Counted from the stretch's first letter, positions 52,018-60,459 are shown. The stretch is 64,000 nt of DNA from an uncultured bacterium (GCA_949282195.1 CASDOW010000002.1:62001-126000); one strand, 5' to 3'. Notes: a model not told the origin generated them from the sequence alone. Numbers and translations are program-made.

Positions 52018-52234
52018 TTATACTCCTGTCAATTCTTCGATAGGATCGCCAACTATTGTAACAATAGCTTTCTTTCCTGATTGTGTTCTACCAAATTTCA
52101 TGCCCATTCTTTTTTGATGAGAAGGCATATAAACCGTTCTAACTTTCTTAACTTTGCGGTTTGGATAAGCCAGTGATGATAGGCTTTTTAATTACTTCGT
52201 ATAATCTTTCTTTGTTGGTATTAGTGTTTGCCAT
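52018..52234 (-). pseudogene. rplW: 50S ribosomal protein L23, internally deleted and frameshifted
   Basis: This 217-nt region occupies the rplW position. From ATG 52232-52234 (overlapping the rplD stop as TAATG) it reads MANTNTNKERLYEVIKKPII then TGLSKPQS and stops. In another frame the L23 C-terminus is clear: AYPNRKVKKVRTVYMPSHQK, GRTQSGKKAIVTIV, ending at 52018. The middle block (usually EKSxxxxxxxxYxFxVxxxAxKxxIKxAVE) of roughly 30-40 residues is missing, with a junction near 52169-52175. No frameshift could restore it. Truncated gene or assembly collapse. Confidence 0.82.
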
Positions 52235-52884
52235 TATTTTGCCAACCTTTCAGTGATTGAATTGATTGCAGCTTCAGTTGCAATAATTGTATCTGCATCA
52301 ACCAAATCTTTAACATTTAAATTAGACGGTAATAATAATTTAACGCTTGGAATATTTCTTGCTGATAATACAAGATTTTTGTTTTCATCAGCAGTTAAAT
52401 CTGCGATAATTAAAATCTTACCTTGTGCATTTAAATCTTTTAAAACTTTTGCCATAACTTTTGTTTTAGGTTCTGAAATTTCAGAAAAATCTTTAACAAC
52501 TTTTATGATATCAAGTTTTGCGCTTAGCGCTGATTTTAATGCTAATTTACGAGCTTTTTGAGGAAGAGCTGTTTCATAGCTTCTTGGTTTTGGTCCAAAA
52601 ATAACGCCGCCGCCTCTAAATAACGGGCTTCTTAATGAACCTGCACGAGCTCTGCCTGTACCTTTTTGTTTCCAAGGTTTTTTACCACCACCAGAAACTT
52701 CTGCTCTTGTTTTTGCACATGCTAAACCTGCTCTTGCATTGTTTAATTGTCTTTTAAGAGCTAAGTACATAACATGCATGTTTGGTTCAACACCAAATAC
52801 AGAACCTTCTAAACTCATTTGTCCAAGTTCTGAACCTTGTGTTGATAATATTTTAACTGTTTTATTTTCGATATTTTTTGTCAT
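52234..52884 (-). CDS. rplD: 50S ribosomal protein L4
   Basis: 216 residues, complete. RQLNNARAGLACAKTRAEVS, KKPWKQKGTGRARAGSLRSP and FRGGGVIFGPKPRSYETALP are the conserved extended loop. Its stop overlaps the start of the broken rplW. Confidence 0.98.
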   Translation of the reverse strand: MTKNIENKTVKILSTQGSELGQMSLEGSVFGVEPNMHVMYLALKRQLNNARAGLACAKTRAEVSGGGKKPWKQKGTGRARAGSLRSPLFRGGGVIFGPKPRSYETALPQKARKLALKSALSAKLDIIKVVKDFSEISEPKTKVMAKVLKDLNAQGKILIIADLTADENKNLVLSARNIPSVKLLLPSNLNVKDLVDADTIIATEAAINSITERLAK

Positions 52885-52893
52885 TATGCACCT

Positions 52894-53529
52894 CTAATTC
52901 CATTTAGCTCTGGTAGGTTTTACTGTAACCAATTTACCTTCAGGGCCAGGAATTGCACCCTTGATTAATAGTAAGTTTTTGTCTGCAATAACTTTAGCTA
53001 GAGTTAATTTCTTAACTGTAACTCTTTCGTTACCCATATTACCAGCCATTCTCTTACCTTTAACAACGCGGCTTGGAGTTGTACCAGCGCCGATTGAACC
53101 CGGAGCTCTGTGGTTTTTAGAACCGTGACCCATAGGTCCTCTTGAGAAGTTGTGTCTTTTTACAGTACCTTGGAAACCTTTACCGATTGAGCGACCTGTA
53201 ACATCAACTTTCTCTACATTGTCTAAAACTTCTAAAGAAATTTTTTGACCAACTTCAAATTTTGATGCGTCTTCTACTCTGAATTCTTGTAAATGTCTGA
53301 AGTTTTCAAGATTATTTTTCTTAAAATGACCAATTTGTGCTTTTGTTAAGTGTTTTTCTTTAGCAGCAACTACACCAACTTGAATAGCTTCATAGCCGTC
53401 AGTTTCTGTAGTTTTTACTTGAGTTACAACAGCTTCTTCAACAGCAACAACGGTAACAGGGATGCATAACCCTGCTTCGTCATAAATTTGTGTCATTCCA
53501 AGTTTTTTTCCAATAACACCTAATGTCAT
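52894..53529 (-). CDS. rplC: 50S ribosomal protein L3
   Basis: 211 residues, complete. MTLGVIGKKLGMTQIYDEAG, GKGFQGTVKRHNFSRGPMGH and HRAPGSIGAGTTPSRVVKGK. Confidence 0.98.
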   Translation of the reverse strand: MTLGVIGKKLGMTQIYDEAGLCIPVTVVAVEEAVVTQVKTTETDGYEAIQVGVVAAKEKHLTKAQIGHFKKNNLENFRHLQEFRVEDASKFEVGQKISLEVLDNVEKVDVTGRSIGKGFQGTVKRHNFSRGPMGHGSKNHRAPGSIGAGTTPSRVVKGKRMAGNMGNERVTVKKLTLAKVIADKNLLLIKGAIPGPEGKLVTVKPTRAKWN

Positions 53530-53667
53530 GTTAAACCTTTCTGTTGTGAGAGCTACTTTTGAAAGTTTTTCTCTTGTTGTACTTACTTGCTTTGTTTGTT
53601 TTGCAAACTCTGCTTTTTACATAGATCACATTAATATTCAATTGTCATGTGTCTTTAAATGAAGTAA

Positions 53668-53985
53668 TTATAGTTTTACTTCGATATCAACTCCTGAAGG
53701 AAGATCCATTCTTGATAATTCTTCAGTTGTTTGTTGAGTTGGTTCATAAATGTCGATAATTCTTTTATGAGTTCTCATTTCGAAATGTTCACGAGATTTT
53801 TTATCAACGTGAGGCGAACGAAGAACACAATATACTCTACGTTTTGTAGGAGTAGGAATAGGACCGGATACAGATGCACCTGTTCTTTTCGCAGTTTCTA
53901 CAATTTTTTGAGCAGAACTATCAATCAATTGATGGTCGTATGCTTTTAAACATACTCTGATTCTTTGTCTGTTTGCTGTGCTCAT
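53668..53985 (-). CDS. rpsJ: 30S ribosomal protein S10
   Basis: 105 residues, complete. [40 protein letters not shown] and [20 protein letters not shown]. First gene of the cluster; a 138-bp gap to rplC carries no gene. Confidence 0.98.
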   Translation of the reverse strand: MSTANRQRIRVCLKAYDHQLIDSSAQKIVETAKRTGASVSGPIPTPTKRRVYCVLRSPHVDKKSREHFEMRTHKRIIDIYEPTQQTTEELSRMDLPSGVDIEVKL

Positions 53986-54035
53986 TTTACCTTTATTACC
54001 TTTACTATGTAGTCTAATACAATATGGTACATTTT

Positions 54036-54064
54036 AGCGTATAACAAACAAAATCGCTCGTCAA
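54036..54064 (-). promoter_or_regulatory. Possible promoter of the S10 cluster
   Basis: Minus strand TTGACG (54059-54064), 17-bp spacer, TACGCT (54036-54041). The -35 is good and the -10 weak; about 50 nt lie between it and the rpsJ ATG. Confidence 0.4.
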
Positions 54065-54134
54065 CAAGTTTTTTGAAATTGTTTGTTACATAACTTTAAA
54101 AACTCTAAAAATTTTTTTTTGCACAAAATTAAAA

Positions 54135-55193
54135 TTAAATTTTGTAACCTTGAACAAATTTTTTAGGTAAATATTCACCAATTGTTGTAACTAAAATTTC
54201 ATTTTCAAGATTTAAAATTAAAAGAGTATCGCCTGATGCGTGTTTTTGTCTAATTCTACCCAGAGTTTTTATTGATACAACACCGTCTTTAATTTCAGAA
54301 TTATTATATTCATCACCAAAATAACAAACTGCTTTTATTTCAAGATTTCCGTCAGTCTTTTGCATAGCTTCTGCGCAAGCATGCTCTAAAGGTTCAACAA
54401 ACCACCTTTTTGTCCAATCAAGCTTTTTAAATGTCATTATTTCGTCCCCAAAAAAGACAGACGCTATAATATTTTGCCCTGAAATTTTAACTAAATTATT
54501 ATTTTTATATGCTTCATATGTTTTAAAAAGAATATTTTTAATTATATTTTTATCAATTTTAAATTTTAACAAAGATTTTTGAGCTAAAGGGGTAGTTTTT
54601 ATATCTTTATTTTCTGAATAAATACTCGAGGTTTTAACTATTCTATATGGCAATAAATCAACCAATTTTGTAGCTGAAATTTTTAAAATTCTGTCTTCTT
54701 TTCGAACAAAAGAAAAAATCATTGTATCTTCATCAAAACATCTGTTTGTATTAAGCCAAGACAAACAATCTTCACAAGGAACGATAAAATCATAATAATC
54801 ATTTATGTCGATATTAGATGACATACACATATATTTAATTTTAAAATCAAATCCGCTTTGAGGATTTTTCATATATGAAACAAGGGCGTAATTATAAGCG
54901 CTTAAAATGGCAGACCTTTCACCGCACACAGATGAAATATCGTTTCTTGTGTTATTAAAATTTGTTCCAAGACTCCATTTGTTTTTATTAGTGCAGACAT
55001 AAGTTGCAAAGCCTCTATTAGTAACATTACCCACTTTGACATTTGTTTTTGCTAATTTATGAGCTTCCAGAAGTTTATTATAAATTTCTATTTTTTCTTC
55101 CAAAGACAAATCTATCCCGTAATCAGATATAACGGGAATTTTTTCAATATCGACTTCTGAAATTGTTTCAAGGGAAATTTTTTCTTCTGCCAT
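54135..55193 (-). CDS. Tandem cytidine-deaminase-fold protein
   Basis: 352 residues. The first domain (about 30-190) has zinc ligands and the catalytic Glu in VCGERSAILSAYNYA and a second ligand pair in VPCEDCLSWLN, the cytidine deaminase pattern. The second domain (about 215-345) shares the fold outline (GQNIIASVFFGDEIM, then EPLEHACAEAMQK), but its CxxC block is not visible, so it is probably a structural or degenerate copy, as in dimer-in-one-chain deaminases. Substrate may be free cytidine, a nucleotide or a nucleic acid; unknown. It stands alone, behind a leader with a terminator. Confidence 0.72.
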   Translation of the reverse strand: MAEEKISLETISEVDIEKIPVISDYGIDLSLEEKIEIYNKLLEAHKLAKTNVKVGNVTNRGFATYVCTNKNKWSLGTNFNNTRNDISSVCGERSAILSAYNYALVSYMKNPQSGFDFKIKYMCMSSNIDINDYYDFIVPCEDCLSWLNTNRCFDEDTMIFSFVRKEDRILKISATKLVDLLPYRIVKTSSIYSENKDIKTTPLAQKSLLKFKIDKNIIKNILFKTYEAYKNNNLVKISGQNIIASVFFGDEIMTFKKLDWTKRWFVEPLEHACAEAMQKTDGNLEIKAVCYFGDEYNNSEIKDGVVSIKTLGRIRQKHASGDTLLILNLENEILVTTIGEYLPKKFVQGYKI

Positions 55194-55249
55194 TGTTAAT
55201 ACATCTACACTTATCCTATACCTATTAAAACCGCTAAAAATATTTTTTG

Positions 55250-55289
55250 CAAGAAAAAATTAAATCCACTTTCAAAAATGAAGTGGATT
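55250..55289 (-). terminator. Terminator upstream of the deaminase-fold gene
   Basis: Minus strand AATCCACTT / AAGTGGATT, 9-bp stem with a 9-nt loop, then TAATTTTTTC. It ends about 57 nt before the deaminase ATG, with no gene before it. Confidence 0.7.
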
Positions 55290-55419
55290 ACCCTTAGTCT
55301 AGTAGTTAACCTAATTAAAACTTTTTTCGTTGTTAATAATCTAAAATTCATTCCGTATACTCAACCTTAATTAAGCCATCACTCCTTTCAAAAGTGTTTA
55401 AATTGAACTCCTTGACTAT
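55250..55419 (-). ncRNA. Candidate ~170-nt RNA or attenuated leader
   Basis: In the 424-bp gap 55194-55617, a good minus-strand promoter and the terminator at 55250-55289 bracket about 170 nt with no convincing gene. It contains a hairpin CACTTTT-GA-AAGGAGTG that hides an AAGGAG, followed by ATG GCT TAA, a two-codon frame. It could be a free small RNA or a regulatory leader of the deaminase-fold gene. The 62-codon plus-strand frame at 55445-55633 looks non-coding. Confidence 0.35.
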
Positions 55420-55425
55420 ATTTAC

Positions 55426-55454
55426 ATTCTAGTAGGGCAAGATTTTGCATGCAA
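55426..55454 (-). promoter_or_regulatory. Promoter of the candidate RNA
   Basis: Minus strand TTGCAT (55449-55454), 17-bp spacer, TAGAAT (55426-55431). Confidence 0.5.
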
Positions 55455-55617
55455 TAAAAATGTTTGTTAAAAAATTTTTACAATGGTTGTATTTAAAGAA
55501 TATTAAACGAAAATTCGTGTTTACAAACTTAATATTGAAATTTTTTATTGACAAAAGCTTAAGCAAAGAAAAAATAAAGCCTAAACCATGCCAAAAAGCT
55601 CAAAATTCAATAATAGC

Positions 55618-56175
55618 CTATTTAAGAAAATAAACACAAACACCAAAAATTCCCGCAATTGCCATATAAATTATCGGATCTCTTTTTAACTTAAAAGTCA
55701 ATAAAAATAAGAAAACAACAAGCGCAAAACCCAGATAATCAACCTTTGAAAAATCCAGCTTGCTATTTAAAATTAAATTATAAAATAATTTCGCTCCAAC
55801 ACTTGTTATTAAAGCACAAGACGTCGGACGCAAAACATACAAAATCGATTTTACATATTTATTTTCACTAAATTTTCGATACAGACGAAATACTTGACTT
55901 GTAATGATTATCATTGGCAAAATTAAACCAAAGCTTGAAATAAACGCTCCTAAAAGCCCTAATGTCTGATAACCTGCAAAAGTAGCCATATTAAGCCCTA
56001 TTGGCCCCGGAGTAATACCTGAAATTGCAATCAATTGAACCAGTTGTTCATGAGAAAACCAATTATAAGTATCAGCCATTAAATACAAAAAAGGCAAAGA
56101 CGCATATCCGCCGCCATAAGTAAATAAGCCCACTTTTAAAAATTCAAAAAACAAGAGAAAATATGTACTATGCAT
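55618..56175 (-). CDS. Chromate transporter half-protein (ChrA family)
   Basis: 185 residues, mostly membrane helices. LKVGLFTYGGGYASLPFL, ISGITPGPIGLNMATFAGYQ and FGLILPMIIITSQVF are the ChrA half signature (GGGxA and PGP). It overlaps the upstream half by 8 bp, the normal arrangement for short-chain ChrA pairs, which work as heterodimers. Chromate as the true substrate is not shown in most gut anaerobes. Confidence 0.88.
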   Translation of the reverse strand: MHSTYFLLFFEFLKVGLFTYGGGYASLPFLYLMADTYNWFSHEQLVQLIAISGITPGPIGLNMATFAGYQTLGLLGAFISSFGLILPMIIITSQVFRLYRKFSENKYVKSILYVLRPTSCALITSVGAKLFYNLILNSKLDFSKVDYLGFALVVFLFLLTFKLKRDPIIYMAIAGIFGVCVYFLK

Positions 56176-56722
56176 TATTACCCCTCTTGTCTTTTACAAT
56201 TTGAAAAATTACCCCTAAAAATATTGAACCTATAATCAAATAAGCAGGATTAACCTTTAATATAGCCAAAATCAAAATAAATACAAACCAAAAAGCACTA
56301 AATAAATCAACAATGCTTTTTGACCACATTTCTTTTAAAGCAAGATAAATCAAAACAATAACAGATAAATTCACACCCCAAAAAAGGCTTTCAATAAAAG
56401 GTATGGCTAAAATTTTATTCAATAAATGGGCTATAATTACAATTGAAACAAAAGGAGAAAAGCTCATGCCAATTATTGCAGCCAGAGCGCCTTTAATTTT
56501 TGCCAATTTATAGCCAACCAAAATCGACATATTAGCAGCAATAATCCCCGGTAAACACTGACTTACGCAATAATAATCACATAATTCATCTTCATTTAAC
56601 CAATTTCTTTTTTCAATTAGCTCACTTTTCATAATGGGAATAATCACATAACCCCCGCCAAGAAGAATTATGCCGATTTTTAAAAAAACTTTAAATACAT
56701 CAAAAAAAGAAATTTTTTTCAT
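56168..56722 (-). CDS. Chromate transporter half-protein (ChrA family), partner
   Basis: 184 residues. LKIGIILLGGGYVIIPIMKS, VSQCLPGIIAANMSILVGYK and IIGMSFSPFVSIVIIAHLL match the ChrA half pattern, with PGI in place of PGP. Own start with ATG 56722; the downstream half begins before its stop. 10 bp after a glycosyltransferase gene. Confidence 0.88.
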   Translation of the reverse strand: MKKISFFDVFKVFLKIGIILLGGGYVIIPIMKSELIEKRNWLNEDELCDYYCVSQCLPGIIAANMSILVGYKLAKIKGALAAIIGMSFSPFVSIVIIAHLLNKILAIPFIESLFWGVNLSVIVLIYLALKEMWSKSIVDLFSAFWFVFILILAILKVNPAYLIIGSIFLGVIFQIVKDKRGNNA

Positions 56723-56732
56723 AACGATAATT

Positions 56733-57635
56733 TTATCTTAAACAAAGGAAATATTTAATCAAAAAAGATAAGTAATTCTGAGAGGTGATTATAGACTCAT
56801 AAATTTTAAAATATCTTTTAAATTTCACATCTTTTGTATCTAAAATATTAAATTCATTTTCGTAATTTTTTATTAACTTATATACTGAATATTTTTTATA
56901 AATATTTTTAAAATCTAAATAATGCCAAATTAAACACCTCAAAACAATGTTTTTAAAATCATCAGTCCTTTTTTCAAACACGCCATTCTTAATTAAAAGT
57001 TCTTTTAATTCTTTTGAAGCATAAAATATATTTTCAAGCTCTCTTTTTTTTGACAGGGAATTTTTTCTTATTCTATGAAAAACAAGACAATCATCAAGAT
57101 AAACAATTTTATTTGATAAAAAATAAACCCCGTAAGAAAATAAAAAATCTTCTGAAGAATTAAAAGATGAAAATTTTAAATCATATTTTTCAATAAGTTC
57201 TTTTTTAACTAATTTATCCCATGCCCAGCCTTGAGGATAAGGAAAATTATTATGAATTTTTCCCTTTGTTTTCGGGTTTTTCTTAAATTCTCTTGAAACA
57301 CAAATTGCACAATCCGAGCTATTTTGAACAATCTTTTTATGCATTTTTAACAAAAAATCTCTGTCAAAAATATCATCACCGTCCAAAAACAAAATATAAT
57401 CTCCGACAGCCTTTTTTAGCGCAAAATTTCTTATAACACCGGCGCCTTTATGTTCTTTTTGATACAAAGTAATTTGAGGATATTTTTCAAGAATTTTAAC
57501 CGAATTGTCATCAGACCCGTCATCAACAACAATTAATTCAAAATCTTTAAATGACTGATTTAAGATTGAATTAATTGTATCTTCGATATAATTTTTCAAA
57601 TTGTAAACAGGAATTATTATTGAAATTTTAGGCAT
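56733..57635 (-). CDS. GT2 family glycosyltransferase (WcaA/EpsJ type)
   Basis: 300 residues. GT-A core: ISIIIPVYNLKNYIEDTINS, LIVVDDGSDDNSVKIL, the DxD block YILFLDGDDIFDRDF and FSSFNSSEDFLFSYGVYF. No membrane helix. The C-terminal third is very Lys/Tyr/Ile-rich. It would add a sugar to a surface glycan. Located between the transporter halves and a small anchored protein, all close-packed on the minus strand. Confidence 0.88.
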   Translation of the reverse strand: MPKISIIIPVYNLKNYIEDTINSILNQSFKDFELIVVDDGSDDNSVKILEKYPQITLYQKEHKGAGVIRNFALKKAVGDYILFLDGDDIFDRDFLLKMHKKIVQNSSDCAICVSREFKKNPKTKGKIHNNFPYPQGWAWDKLVKKELIEKYDLKFSSFNSSEDFLFSYGVYFLSNKIVYLDDCLVFHRIRKNSLSKKRELENIFYASKELKELLIKNGVFEKRTDDFKNIVLRCLIWHYLDFKNIYKKYSVYKLIKNYENEFNILDTKDVKFKRYFKIYESIITSQNYLSFLIKYFLCLR

Positions 57636-57637
57636 AA

Positions 57638-58255
57638 TTAAAACTTAAGCGCATTAATAAAACCTTGTGCTATTGTAGGATTAAACGCTTTTTTATCCAC
57701 AATTGTAACAATTAGTTTGCTTGAGGGTTCTTTTGCTTTTTCATTTGTTGTTGAATAACAAGCAATTATTCCAACAACATTTTTAAAAGGAACATTTTTT
57801 ACTTTTGCACTAAATTTTATAAAAGGAATTGTTTTATTTTTTGCAATATAGCTTCCTCTTTGGATAACCTGAAATTCCTCAAAAGTAATAAATGAATCCT
57901 TTAATTTATTCAAAAGGTCATTAATCTTTGTGTCAATTTCTCTTGTTTGAAAATCTTTTGGTGAAATTGTTTTTTCATTTTTTAAATCATAAATTGTAAT
58001 TTTTTGACCTGTGGGCAAATATTTAGCACTGATTTTTTTATAGCCCAATATATTAAAACTTCGCGATAATTGATAATCGCCTGAAACATTTGAAAAATCT
58101 GCATAATTTTTTTCTGTTTTAATAAATTCTTCCCTTGGGGGGTTTTGATAATCATTTATTGAATTTTTAACATACGTATATCCGCCAAGCGCAAAAAAAG
58201 CAACTATAACAGCTATAAAAATAATTTTTTTAAATATACTTTTTAAACAACCCAT
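57638..58255 (-). CDS. Hypothetical anchored or exported protein
   Basis: 205 residues, no recognised family. One N-terminal helix (IIFIAVIVAFFALGGYTYVK, about 11-30) places the rest outside the cytoplasm. The remainder is mixed alpha/beta with GYKKISAKYLPTGQKITIYD, NKTIPFIKFSAKVKNVPFKN and LIVTIVDKKAFNPTIAQGF. GAGG precedes ATG at 58255. It lies 2 bp before the glycosyltransferase and is preceded by tRNA-Thr on the same strand. Confidence 0.65.
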   Translation of the reverse strand: MGCLKSIFKKIIFIAVIVAFFALGGYTYVKNSINDYQNPPREEFIKTEKNYADFSNVSGDYQLSRSFNILGYKKISAKYLPTGQKITIYDLKNEKTISPKDFQTREIDTKINDLLNKLKDSFITFEEFQVIQRGSYIAKNKTIPFIKFSAKVKNVPFKNVVGIIACYSTTNEKAKEPSSKLIVTIVDKKAFNPTIAQGFINALKF

Positions 58256-58273
58256 AATTAACCTCGCTCAATA

Positions 58274-58346
58274 AGCCGATAGTGGGACTCGAACCCACGA
58301 CCTGCGCATTACGAATGCGACGCTCTACCATCTGAGCTATATCGGC
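58274..58346 (-). tRNA. tRNA-Thr (anticodon CGT)
   Basis: 73 nt, CCA not encoded. Acceptor GCCGATA/TATCGGC, D-arm GCTC..GAGC, anticodon loop TTCGTAA with CGT, T-arm GTGGG-TTCGAGT-CCCAC. The first anticodon-stem pair is a T/C mismatch. Decodes ACG. Confidence 0.95.
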
Positions 58347-58371
58347 ACAAAAATATAATACCATAAATAAA

Positions 58372-58400
58372 TTGACAAAGTAAGAAATTTAATCTATATT
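58372..58400 (+). promoter_or_regulatory. Promoter of thiG-thiH
   Basis: TTGACA (58372-58377), 17-bp spacer, TATATT (58395-58400): near consensus. Predicted transcript start is about 58407, giving an ~89-nt leader before the thiG ATG. Confidence 0.75.
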
Positions 58401-58413
58401 TAAAGTATATATA

Positions 58414-58485
58414 TTGCGCGAAACGCAAACAAAGGGGCGCACCACCAAAAAGGTACGATTAAACCCTGGTTTGCGTTTTTATTTT
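58414..58485 (+). promoter_or_regulatory. Candidate attenuator or atypical thiamine-responsive leader of thiG
   Basis: AAACGCAAAC (58421-58430) pairs with GTTTGCGTTT (58469-58478), a 10-bp stem ending in a T-rich run, terminator-like. An alternative upstream hairpin TTGCG-CGAAA-CGCAA (58414-58428) uses the same left arm, so the two are mutually exclusive. Inside the large loop lies AAAGGGGCGC with GGT and AAACCCT, reminiscent of the first half of a TPP riboswitch (GGGGxGC ... ACCCT), but the CUGAGA core and the pyrophosphate-binding half are not present. Confidence 0.5.
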
Positions 58486-58495
58486 GGAGAATATT

Positions 58496-59254
58496 ATGAG
58501 AGATGTATTGAAAATAGGAAAATACGAGTTTAATTCAAGATTTATCTTGGGTTCGGGAAAATATAACACAAAACTCATTAAATCAGCAATCGAAGACGCT
58601 GAAGCCGAAATTATTACAATGTCTTTAAGAAGAATAAACACCGATTGCGACAACATTCTTGATTATATTCCCGAAAACATTAAAATTCTTCCTAATACAT
58701 CAGGAGCAAGAAACTCCGATGAAGCGCTAAGAATTGCTCTTTTAGCGAGAGAATTATCAGGGGCGGATATGATTAAAATTGAAGTTATAAAAGATTCGAA
58801 ATATCTTCTGCCCGATAACTACGAAACAACCTTGGCTGTTGAAAAGTTAGCAAATGAGGGGTTTATCGCGCTTCCTTATATGTATCCTGATTTAAATTTT
58901 GCAAGAGATATGAAAAACGCAGGCGCTCAAGCTATTATGCCCTTAGCTTCTCCGATTGGAACAAACAAAGGGTTATCAACCAAAGAGTTTATTAAAATTT
59001 TAATTGAAGAAATTGATTTACCCATAATTGTGGATGCAGGAATAGGCAAACCCCACCAAGCAGCTGAGGCAATGGAATTGGGAGTAGATGCAATTATGGC
59101 AAATACTGCTATTGCAACATCAGGTGATATTAATTTAATGGCGAAAGCCTTTAAACACGCAATTATAGCAGGAAGATTGGCATATTTAGCTAAAATGGGC
59201 GAGGTAAAAGACACAGCACAAGCCTCAAGCCCTCTAACAGGTTTTTTGGAATAA
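58496..59254 (+). CDS. thiG: Thiazole synthase ThiG
   Basis: 252 residues from ATG 58496-58498 with TTTGGAGAAT upstream; the in-frame TTG at 58484 lies in the Shine-Dalgarno. It condenses deoxyxylulose phosphate, dehydroglycine and ThiS-bound sulfur to thiazole phosphate. Visible: FILGSGKYNT, LPNTSGARNSDEAL, the Schiff-base Lys in ADMIKIEVI, PLASPIGTNKGLS, and VDAGIGKPHQAAEAMELGVD. Paired with thiH 4 bp downstream. No thiS or thiF is in the window. Confidence 0.96.
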   Translation: MRDVLKIGKYEFNSRFILGSGKYNTKLIKSAIEDAEAEIITMSLRRINTDCDNILDYIPENIKILPNTSGARNSDEALRIALLARELSGADMIKIEVIKDSKYLLPDNYETTLAVEKLANEGFIALPYMYPDLNFARDMKNAGAQAIMPLASPIGTNKGLSTKEFIKILIEEIDLPIIVDAGIGKPHQAAEAMELGVDAIMANTAIATSGDINLMAKAFKHAIIAGRLAYLAKMGEVKDTAQASSPLTGFLE

Positions 59255-59258
59255 AATT

Positions 59259-60410
59259 ATGATAAATGAAATTGAAAAATATTTTCCTGATATGGAAGTA
59301 ATAAATTCCGATATTGAAGAAAAAATTCACTCTGCTTTAGATAAAGCAAACTTTGAAAAATACACAAAAGAGGATGTCATCAAAGCACTAAATAAAGAAA
59401 CTCTCGATATTGATGACTTTTGCGCGTTATTATCTAATCCTGCCAAAGATTTAATTGAAGAAATAGCCAAAAGAGCAAAAAAGGAAAGAGAAAGATACTT
59501 TGGAAAAAATGTCTATTTTTTCACACCGTTATATATTTCAAACTATTGCGAAAATCAATGTGTTTATTGCGGATTTAACTGCAAAAATAATATAAAAAGA
59601 GCTAAATTAGGTTTTGATGAAATTGAAAAAGAATTAATCGAAATTAAAAAATCGGGCCTTGAAGAAATTCTTATTCTAACCGGTGAATCAAGAACAAAAT
59701 CAGATGTTCAATATATTGGTCAATCCATTCAATTAGCCAAAAAATATTTTAAAAATATAGGAATAGAAATTTATCCTCTTAATACTGATGAATACAATTA
59801 TCTTCATAAAATGGGTGCTGATTATGTAACAGTATTTCAAGAAACTTATGACAAAACTACTTATGAAAAAAAACACCTAAAAGGACATAAAAGAATTTAT
59901 CCTTATAGGCTTAATTCTCAAGAAAGAGCAATTTTAGGAGGTATCAGAGGTGTGGCTTTTGGTGCGCTATTGGGGCTTTTTGACTATAAAAAAGATACAT
60001 TAGCGACAGCTTGTCATATGTATTATTTACAAAAAAAATATCCGCATGCTGAAATTTCCGTTTCAATTCCAAGGCTTCGCCCGACAGTTATAGATAATTC
60101 AATTAACCCGAACGAAGTTAAAGAACTGGAATTATTGCAAATAATGTGTGCCTATAGAATTTTTATGCCTTTTATTAACATGACAATTTCAACAAGAGAA
60201 AGAGCAGATTTTAGAAATAACGCCGTTCAAATTGCCGCAACAAAAATCTCTGCAGGTGTTTCAACAGGAATCGGCGAGCACACAAAAAAAGAAAAAGACG
60301 GCGATAATCAATTTGAAATAGCAGATTCAAGAAGTGTTGATGAAATTTATAAAACCCTTGAAAATTTAGGTATGCAGCCTATTATGAATGATTATATTTA
60401 TGTGGGTTAA
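59259..60410 (+). CDS. thiH: 2-iminoacetate synthase ThiH (radical SAM)
   Basis: 383 residues. The radical SAM cluster motif is in SNYCENQCVYCGFNC (about residues 100-114). ILILTGESR, YVTVFQETYDKTTY and the C-terminal ISTRERADFRNNAVQIAATK follow. It cleaves tyrosine to give dehydroglycine for ThiG; an oxygen-sensitive enzyme, in line with an anaerobic lifestyle. Confidence 0.96.
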   Translation: MINEIEKYFPDMEVINSDIEEKIHSALDKANFEKYTKEDVIKALNKETLDIDDFCALLSNPAKDLIEEIAKRAKKERERYFGKNVYFFTPLYISNYCENQCVYCGFNCKNNIKRAKLGFDEIEKELIEIKKSGLEEILILTGESRTKSDVQYIGQSIQLAKKYFKNIGIEIYPLNTDEYNYLHKMGADYVTVFQETYDKTTYEKKHLKGHKRIYPYRLNSQERAILGGIRGVAFGALLGLFDYKKDTLATACHMYYLQKKYPHAEISVSIPRLRPTVIDNSINPNEVKELELLQIMCAYRIFMPFINMTISTRERADFRNNAVQIAATKISAGVSTGIGEHTKKEKDGDNQFEIADSRSVDEIYKTLENLGMQPIMNDYIYVG

Positions 60411-60459
60411 TAAATTTAAAATTACTAAATAGAAAACATGATTTTAACCGTAAACAAAA

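Noticed and set aside
55445-55633. 62-codon plus-strand frame in the 424-bp gap
   Set aside because: Lys/Phe/Ile-rich composition expected from AT-rich non-coding DNA, no Shine-Dalgarno, and it overlaps a convergent gene end.
55618-56722. The two chromate-transporter genes as one frameshifted ChrA
   Set aside because: Each half has its own start and full half-domain, and an 8-bp overlap is the known layout of two-component short-chain ChrA.
58414-58485. Canonical TPP riboswitch upstream of thiG
   Set aside because: The CUGAGA core and the second (pyrophosphate-binding) half are missing; kept only as an atypical candidate.
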